From: Sphingobium algorifonticola
Lineage (GTDB): Bacteria; Pseudomonadota; Alphaproteobacteria; Sphingomonadales; Sphingomonadaceae
DNA length: 64,000 bases
Reading direction: 5' to 3'
NCBI RefSeq assembly: GCF_004005485.1
Contig: NZ_RZUL01000003.1
Span: 558,001 to 622,000 of the forward strand
In this document: positions 60,143-64,000 of the stretch, piece after piece
How the letters are laid out: each line of letters opens with the position of its first letter
Position numbering within the stretch: position 1 is the stretch's first letter
Notes under the pieces: generated by a model
Told to the model about the DNA's origin: nothing
Database searches by the model: none
What the model saw: only the letters and a program-made list of their open reading frames with translations
Position numbers and translations under genes: made by a program

Positions 60143-61528
60143 ATGGCTATCCTTCAAAAGCTGAGAGAGCGTTTCCGTCGCGACAGCGTCACGCTCGATC
60201 TCCACGATATCCAGGCGCTGATCCTGCGCAGCCGACCCGAGCCTTATGTCGGCCTCCATGCGATGCTCCACTTCGATGAGGCCGAGGGCGCGCGCGATCT
60301 GCTCGGTCGTCTGGCGCCGCATATCGCGTCCGCCGACAATTGGAGTGAGGATCTCGATTTCTGGATCGGCGCGGCGCTGAGCTTCGAGGGCCTCAAGGCG
60401 CTCGGCGTCCCCGATGCCCAGCTCAAGACCTTTCCCCTTCCCTTCCAGCAGGGCATGGCCGCACGACGCGAGCAGTTGCGCGATTTCGGCCCGAACGCGC
60501 CAGAGCATTGGGAAGAGGTGTTCAAGCCGGGTAACTGCCACATGGCGCTGACCATCTACGCCGTAGACGATGCAGCGCTGGACAAGGCACTGATTGCAGC
60601 ACGCGTCGAGCTCGACCGGAGCACCGGCGTGACGTTGCTGGGAGAGCATCGTTTCGGCGCGCCGGGCGATGCCAAGAACCCGTTTGGTTTCAGGGACTCC
60701 ATCTCTCAACCTGCAGTCGAAGGCAGCGGCGTCGATCCCATCCCCGGCGAAGAGCGTCCGATCAAGGCCGGCGAGTTCATCCTGGGTTATGAAAGCGAGA
60801 ACGGTCAGCCACTTGGCATGCCGGAGCCTGCTGCGCTCGGAAAGAACGGCACCTTCGTCGTCCTGCGCAAGTTCCAGAGCCGGGTCGGCTGCTTCAACGC
60901 TTTCCTCAAGGCACATGGCGAGACGTCCGAGGAACGCGAGCTTCTGGCGGCCAAGATGTTCGGCAGGTGGCGCTCCGGTGCACCGCTGACCTTGTCGCCG
61001 GATCATGACGATCCGGCACTGGGCGCCGATCCGCTGCGCAACAACGACTTCAATTTCAAGGACGACCCCAAGGGCCGCGTCGTGCCGCTCGGCTGCCATA
61101 TGCGTCGGCTCAATCCGCGTGATTCCGAGCTCACACTGCTGACCGACGTCAACATCCATCGGATCATCCGCCGATCTTCGACCTTTGGCCCGGTCTATTC
61201 CGAGGACGTCTCGCCCGAGGATGATGCCAAGGGTGATCGCGGCATCTTCTTCATCTTCATCAGCGCGCGCGCCTATGACACGATCGAGTTCATGCAGCAG
61301 GAATGGATCAATCGTGGCAACTTCGTCGATCTTGGCGAAGAGCGCGATCCGGTCGTAGGTCTGCATGAGGAGGATAGTCTTTTCACGATTCCCCGTGCGC
61401 CGGCCCGCAAGCGCATTGATGGCGTGCAGACGTTCAACGTCATGAAGGGCGGCGAATATCTGTTCATGCCCAGCTTGTCGGCGTTGACCTGGTTATCGAG
61501 GGGAAGCTGGCGATCAAGCGGCGTGTGA
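60143..61528 (+). CDS. DyP-type heme peroxidase
   Basis: A 461-residue protein with DyP features: the distal motif FGFRDSISQP (Asp185 kept, the usual GxxDG ends in Ser), the proximal heme ligand His319 in LGCHMRRLNPRDSE, a distal arginine at about 343-344 in HRIIRRSSTFGP, and FFIFISARAYDTIEFMQQEW. It has no signal peptide. DyP enzymes use peroxide to oxidise bulky substrates. It starts 3 bases after the 203-residue gene, so the two are coupled. The C-terminal ending is short and slightly odd (LSRGSWRSSGV), which might reflect a late frameshift. Confidence 0.9.
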   Translation: MAILQKLRERFRRDSVTLDLHDIQALILRSRPEPYVGLHAMLHFDEAEGARDLLGRLAPHIASADNWSEDLDFWIGAALSFEGLKALGVPDAQLKTFPLPFQQGMAARREQLRDFGPNAPEHWEEVFKPGNCHMALTIYAVDDAALDKALIAARVELDRSTGVTLLGEHRFGAPGDAKNPFGFRDSISQPAVEGSGVDPIPGEERPIKAGEFILGYESENGQPLGMPEPAALGKNGTFVVLRKFQSRVGCFNAFLKAHGETSEERELLAAKMFGRWRSGAPLTLSPDHDDPALGADPLRNNDFNFKDDPKGRVVPLGCHMRRLNPRDSELTLLTDVNIHRIIRRSSTFGPVYSEDVSPEDDAKGDRGIFFIFISARAYDTIEFMQQEWINRGNFVDLGEERDPVVGLHEEDSLFTIPRAPARKRIDGVQTFNVMKGGEYLFMPSLSALTWLSRGSWRSSGV

Positions 61529-61643
61529 TCGTCGCGCAATTTCCAAGCCTAGGAGAGCAACCCTGCTATGATGATCCCGCTCATCTGGGACGGCACGATG
61601 TGCGAAGGAAGCATTTGAGCTTCAAAAGAGAACTCGCCTGATC
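61529..61643. other. Short spacer after the DyP gene
   Basis: No gene or terminator is recognised. An alternative frame continues the DyP end as DLVIEGKLAIKRRV, so the annotated stop may follow a recent frameshift. Confidence 0.3.
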
Positions 61644-61955
61644 ATGAACGTACTGATCGTTTACGCGCATCCCGAACCCACTCATTTAATGCGGCGCTGA
61701 AGCACCGCGCTGTCCAGATTCTTTCCAGATTCGGTCATAGCGTGGTGGTAAGCGACCTTTATGCAATGGGGGTTCAATCCTGTGGCGGGAGTGAACGACT
61801 TTGCAGGCGACCGCGCCAGTCTGGAGTTTCTGTCAATTCCGCGCGAGCAGACAAAGGCGTTCGCTCATTGCGATCGCCTGGACGAGTTCGAAAGCTCAGA
61901 ATATCAGCGCGCGCCGATCAATGTGCTGACGGCGGAAGGTCAGTTGGAGGCATGA
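61644..61955 (+). pseudogene. Broken NAD(P)H-quinone oxidoreductase (flavodoxin-like fold)
   Basis: The start MNVLIVYAHPEPTHS is the classic N-terminus of the NQO1/KefF family. The frame breaks at CATTTAATGCGGC (about 61683), then resumes as NAALKHRAVQILSRFGHSVV and DLYAMG. A five-G run near 61768 shifts it again to FNPVAGVNDFAGDRASLEFL. The product then ends early at GQLEA, lacking the C-terminal half. At least two frameshifts plus truncation make it a pseudogene. Confidence 0.8.
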
Positions 61956-62052
61956 ATCTATCTCGATGCTGACCAGGCGAGATGAAATACCGATTTGGTT
62001 CAGTAGCCGTGCACAACTGACGCGCCTGCGCCACCGCTCCACCCACATAGGC

Positions 62053-62460
62053 TCACCGCACGCGCGTCCAGTCTTGTGACTTGCACGCGATCCGGCCTAC
62101 AAGGCAGCCGGAGCCTCGAAGCGTTTTCGCATCAATTGACACAATAGTGCCTGAAAAAGTCTTGGCGATGTCAGGAACGAAAACACGGCCGCGCCAGATT
62201 CCGTTCCGATCCTTGGTGAAGTCGCGGAACAGCTGCTGCCCGATCAGATTTGGCGTACCGCCACGCCGAGCATCAGCGATCGCCTTTTCATTGGCCCAGA
62301 TGACAGTGCCACACATCCGATTGGCGCAAGGTCGCACTTCGACATGCACGCTGTTCTGAGGGTTACGCCATATGCCTCCCGCCCCATCCTGCGGGGCACC
62401 GACGCTCGCTGTCGCCATTGACAAGCATATCAGAGCGCTCGAAAGCTTTAGGCCGTGCAT
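62053..62460 (-). CDS. DUF2147 exported protein
   Basis: A 135-residue protein starting MHGLKLSSALICLSMATASV, a signal peptide with a cleavage site near ASVGA. The mature part fits DUF2147: GIWRNPQNSVHVEVRPCANR, MCGTVIWANEKAIADARRGG, IGQQLFRDFTKDRNGIWRGR and GSGCLVGRIACKSQDWTRV. Four cysteines suggest disulfides in the periplasm. Function is unknown in this family. It lies 139 bases downstream of the ABC-2 permease. Confidence 0.85.
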   Translation of the reverse strand: MHGLKLSSALICLSMATASVGAPQDGAGGIWRNPQNSVHVEVRPCANRMCGTVIWANEKAIADARRGGTPNLIGQQLFRDFTKDRNGIWRGRVFVPDIAKTFSGTIVSIDAKTLRGSGCLVGRIACKSQDWTRVR

Positions 62461-62599
62461 GTTCCACCTCACACATAGATCTTCAGCCACTAAGACGGTC
62501 TTGGACGTGTTGTGAGCGTCACAGCCGTCCCTCGCCGCTTCTGGTTCGCAGCCCGGGCACACGTCGAGCGCATCTCGCCCGTGACCAGTCAACAGATTA

Positions 62600-63748
62600 T
62601 CATTGGCTTCCCGACGGCACCGGCGCCGAAAAGATACGTTGTCGCCTCACGTCCAAGCCTGTGAGACGCCACCAGGCCACTATCCCGTACAGAATTACCA
62701 ACATGGCGAGGTTGATGACCTCCACCCACTGGTCGATCAGGCTGGCGCCCATCTGGTTTACGCCCACCATCAGATGGATTCCTGGCGTCGTCGGCAGTAG
62801 GCGGGCAAGCATTACGAGCCAGGTAGGTGTCTCTTCGGCCGGCCAGGACAGCCCGGCCAGAAAGAAGATGACCAGAGAGGTCCCCATGAGCAACTGCAAG
62901 GGGCGCTCTCGGGTCCGGAAGAAACTGGCCAGCGCGAGCGCGGCCGCGACGGTAGCCCCGACAAAGAGGCTGCCTGCTGCCAGCAGCGTAGCGGGCGAGG
63001 CTGCAGCTCTGGGGTAATCCTGAAACCAGAAGACGAAGCCTGCGTAATAGGCGATGTCTGCCCAGCCGATAACAAAGAAAGCGAGCGCGACACCGACGAG
63101 GCTATGGGCCGAGAAATGAAGCCGGCCCCCGCCATCGCGCATCGTACCTGCAAGCATGGCCAGACCCATCAGCAAGGTCTGATAGATGATGAGGAAGCCG
63201 ACACCGGGAAAAACGGTACTTCCGTAACCCTCGCGGGTGTTGAAGAGCGGACGCTGGACCAGGGAAAGGGCGGGATTGGCGGGCGCGCCTTGCGCCATCG
63301 CTTGATCGACCGCAGCTTCACCACCGATAGCTGCCAATGCGGAACCGACCCCGGCAAGGGCGGTGCTGCTGCGCAGCAGATACGCGCCGTTGCCATAAAT
63401 GGAAACGATACCCTGCGCGCCATTGAGGATGCGACGCTCGAAACCCTCGGGAATGATGACGATCGCGCCGGCGCCTCGAGTCTGAAGCCAGCTCTGTGCC
63501 TGCATTGGGGATGACAATCGTTCGGCAAGATCGACCTGCTGAAGGGCGGAGAGCTTGTGAACCAGCGATCGGCTCGCACCGCTGTTGTCGAGATCGACAA
63601 CAGCCACCGGAATACGGGTGGCGACCTCCCCAGAATATGCTGACGGGTAGAAGAAGGAATAGAGGATCGTTGAGACGACGATCAGCATGAAGGCCGAACG
63701 ATCGGTGAAAACCGCGCGGAGGGTTCCAAGGAAGGCGCGGCCGATCAT
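62600..63748 (-). CDS. ABC-2-type transporter permease (YhhJ/YbhR-like)
   Basis: A 382-residue inner-membrane protein starting MIGRAFLGTLRAVFTDRSAF. One membrane helix near the N-terminus is followed by a large periplasmic region with the family start VATRIPVAVVDLDNSGASRS. Five C-terminal helices include FLIIYQTLLMGLAMLAGTMR and FFLAGLSWPAEETPTWLVM. Such permeases pair with an HlyD-like protein and an ATPase for drug or metabolite export. Its ATG overlaps the upstream permease stop (ATGA). The ATPase is presumably beyond the right edge. Confidence 0.9.
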   Translation of the reverse strand: MIGRAFLGTLRAVFTDRSAFMLIVVSTILYSFFYPSAYSGEVATRIPVAVVDLDNSGASRSLVHKLSALQQVDLAERLSSPMQAQSWLQTRGAGAIVIIPEGFERRILNGAQGIVSIYGNGAYLLRSSTALAGVGSALAAIGGEAAVDQAMAQGAPANPALSLVQRPLFNTREGYGSTVFPGVGFLIIYQTLLMGLAMLAGTMRDGGGRLHFSAHSLVGVALAFFVIGWADIAYYAGFVFWFQDYPRAAASPATLLAAGSLFVGATVAAALALASFFRTRERPLQLLMGTSLVIFFLAGLSWPAEETPTWLVMLARLLPTTPGIHLMVGVNQMGASLIDQWVEVINLAMLVILYGIVAWWRLTGLDVRRQRIFSAPVPSGSQ

Positions 63749-64000
63749 CGTCGCCCCCAGACAGCAGGATTGCTGGAGGCTGCCAGAAGCCGCGGCAAAC
63801 CGATACACAGGCCGAAAGCGAGAAATCCGCACAGGATGGCGAGCAATTTAGCGGACATGGCGACAGGCGCGCCGATCATCCATTGTTCGGCAACGAGGCG
63901 GGCGAACGTGGTATAGGGCAGAAGCGCGCTCCATAGCCGTGCGAAGGCAGAAGAGGACTCGATCGGAAAAATCGCTCCGGCGAACGCGAAGGAAGCGCCC
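63745..64000 (-). CDS. ABC-2-type permease (partial, N-terminus outside window)
   Basis: Only the last 84 residues are visible: ASFAFAGAIFPIESSSAFAR, a permease C-terminus (FAGATFP-like loop then helices), ending GLPRLLAASSNPAVWGRR. The stop overlaps the start of the next permease by 4 bases, giving a two-permease unit as in YhhJ/YhiI-type exporters. Everything upstream is cut off by the window edge. Confidence 0.85.
   Translation of the reverse strand, partial: GASFAFAGAIFPIESSSAFARLWSALLPYTTFARLVAEQWMIGAPVAMSAKLLAILCGFLAFGLCIGLPRLLAASSNPAVWGRR

Overview
The window is high-GC alphaproteobacterial DNA and most resembles a sphingomonad (Sphingomonas, Sphingobium or Novosphingobium type). This rests on protein style and on abundant short palindromic repeats; the genus cannot be fixed from sequence alone. 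No rRNA genes or CRISPR arrays were seen. Three tRNA genes are present: Glu(TTC), Arg(ACG) and Lys(CTT).

Layout. Positions 1-8194 (minus strand) carry the str-S10 translation cluster: rpsL, rpsG, fusA, tuf, rpsJ, rplC, rplD, rplW, rplB, rpsS and a partial rplV. A consensus-like promoter sits about 220 bases before rpsL. A terminator or attenuator lies between tuf and rpsJ, and a strongly structured gap lies between rpsJ and rplC. Positions 8.5-16.5 kb hold a heme-dependent N-demethylase-like protein, recJ, tRNA-Glu, guaA and a secreted prolyl oligopeptidase. The alpha operon (rpsM, rpsK, rpoA, rplQ; 16.6-19.2 kb) has its own promoter and lies upstream of rpsL rather than after the spc genes. 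Next come an AbrB/Doc toxin-antitoxin pair, a deacetylase-photolyase-cyclopropane synthase operon, rppH, a DUF481 outer-membrane protein and an M20-astA-astB arginine-degradation cluster. Positions 29-44 kb hold small proteins, gst, corA, a PilZ protein, tRNA-Arg, glyQ-glyS-ppdK, two TraB/GumN proteins, rplY-pth-ychF and a MaoC hydratase. Positions 45-53 kb hold mutL and the cell-shape operon mreB-mreC-mreD-mrdA-rodA, ending at tRNA-Lys.

From tRNA-Lys to the right end the DNA looks accessory. It contains a decayed IS3 element, a frameshifted YHS-domain gene and a divergent locus. On the minus strand the locus encodes a TetR regulator, a thioesterase, a 3-hydroxyacyl-CoA dehydrogenase and an oleate hydratase. 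On the plus strand it encodes a short catalase-related heme protein, an unassigned 203-residue protein and a DyP-type peroxidase. After these come a broken quinone reductase, a DUF2147 protein and two ABC-2 permeases. The divergent locus is the best candidate for an undescribed system: a regulated fatty-acid hydration and heme-peroxide module.

The other strong signals are within core genes. GlyS carries two different palindromic repeat elements inserted in frame, plus an internal segment of low G+C that suggests a recombined allele. RpsL has arginine at position 88, a change known elsewhere to give streptomycin resistance. The toxin-antitoxin promoter appears to make a leaderless transcript and has a perfect palindrome between its -35 and -10 boxes.
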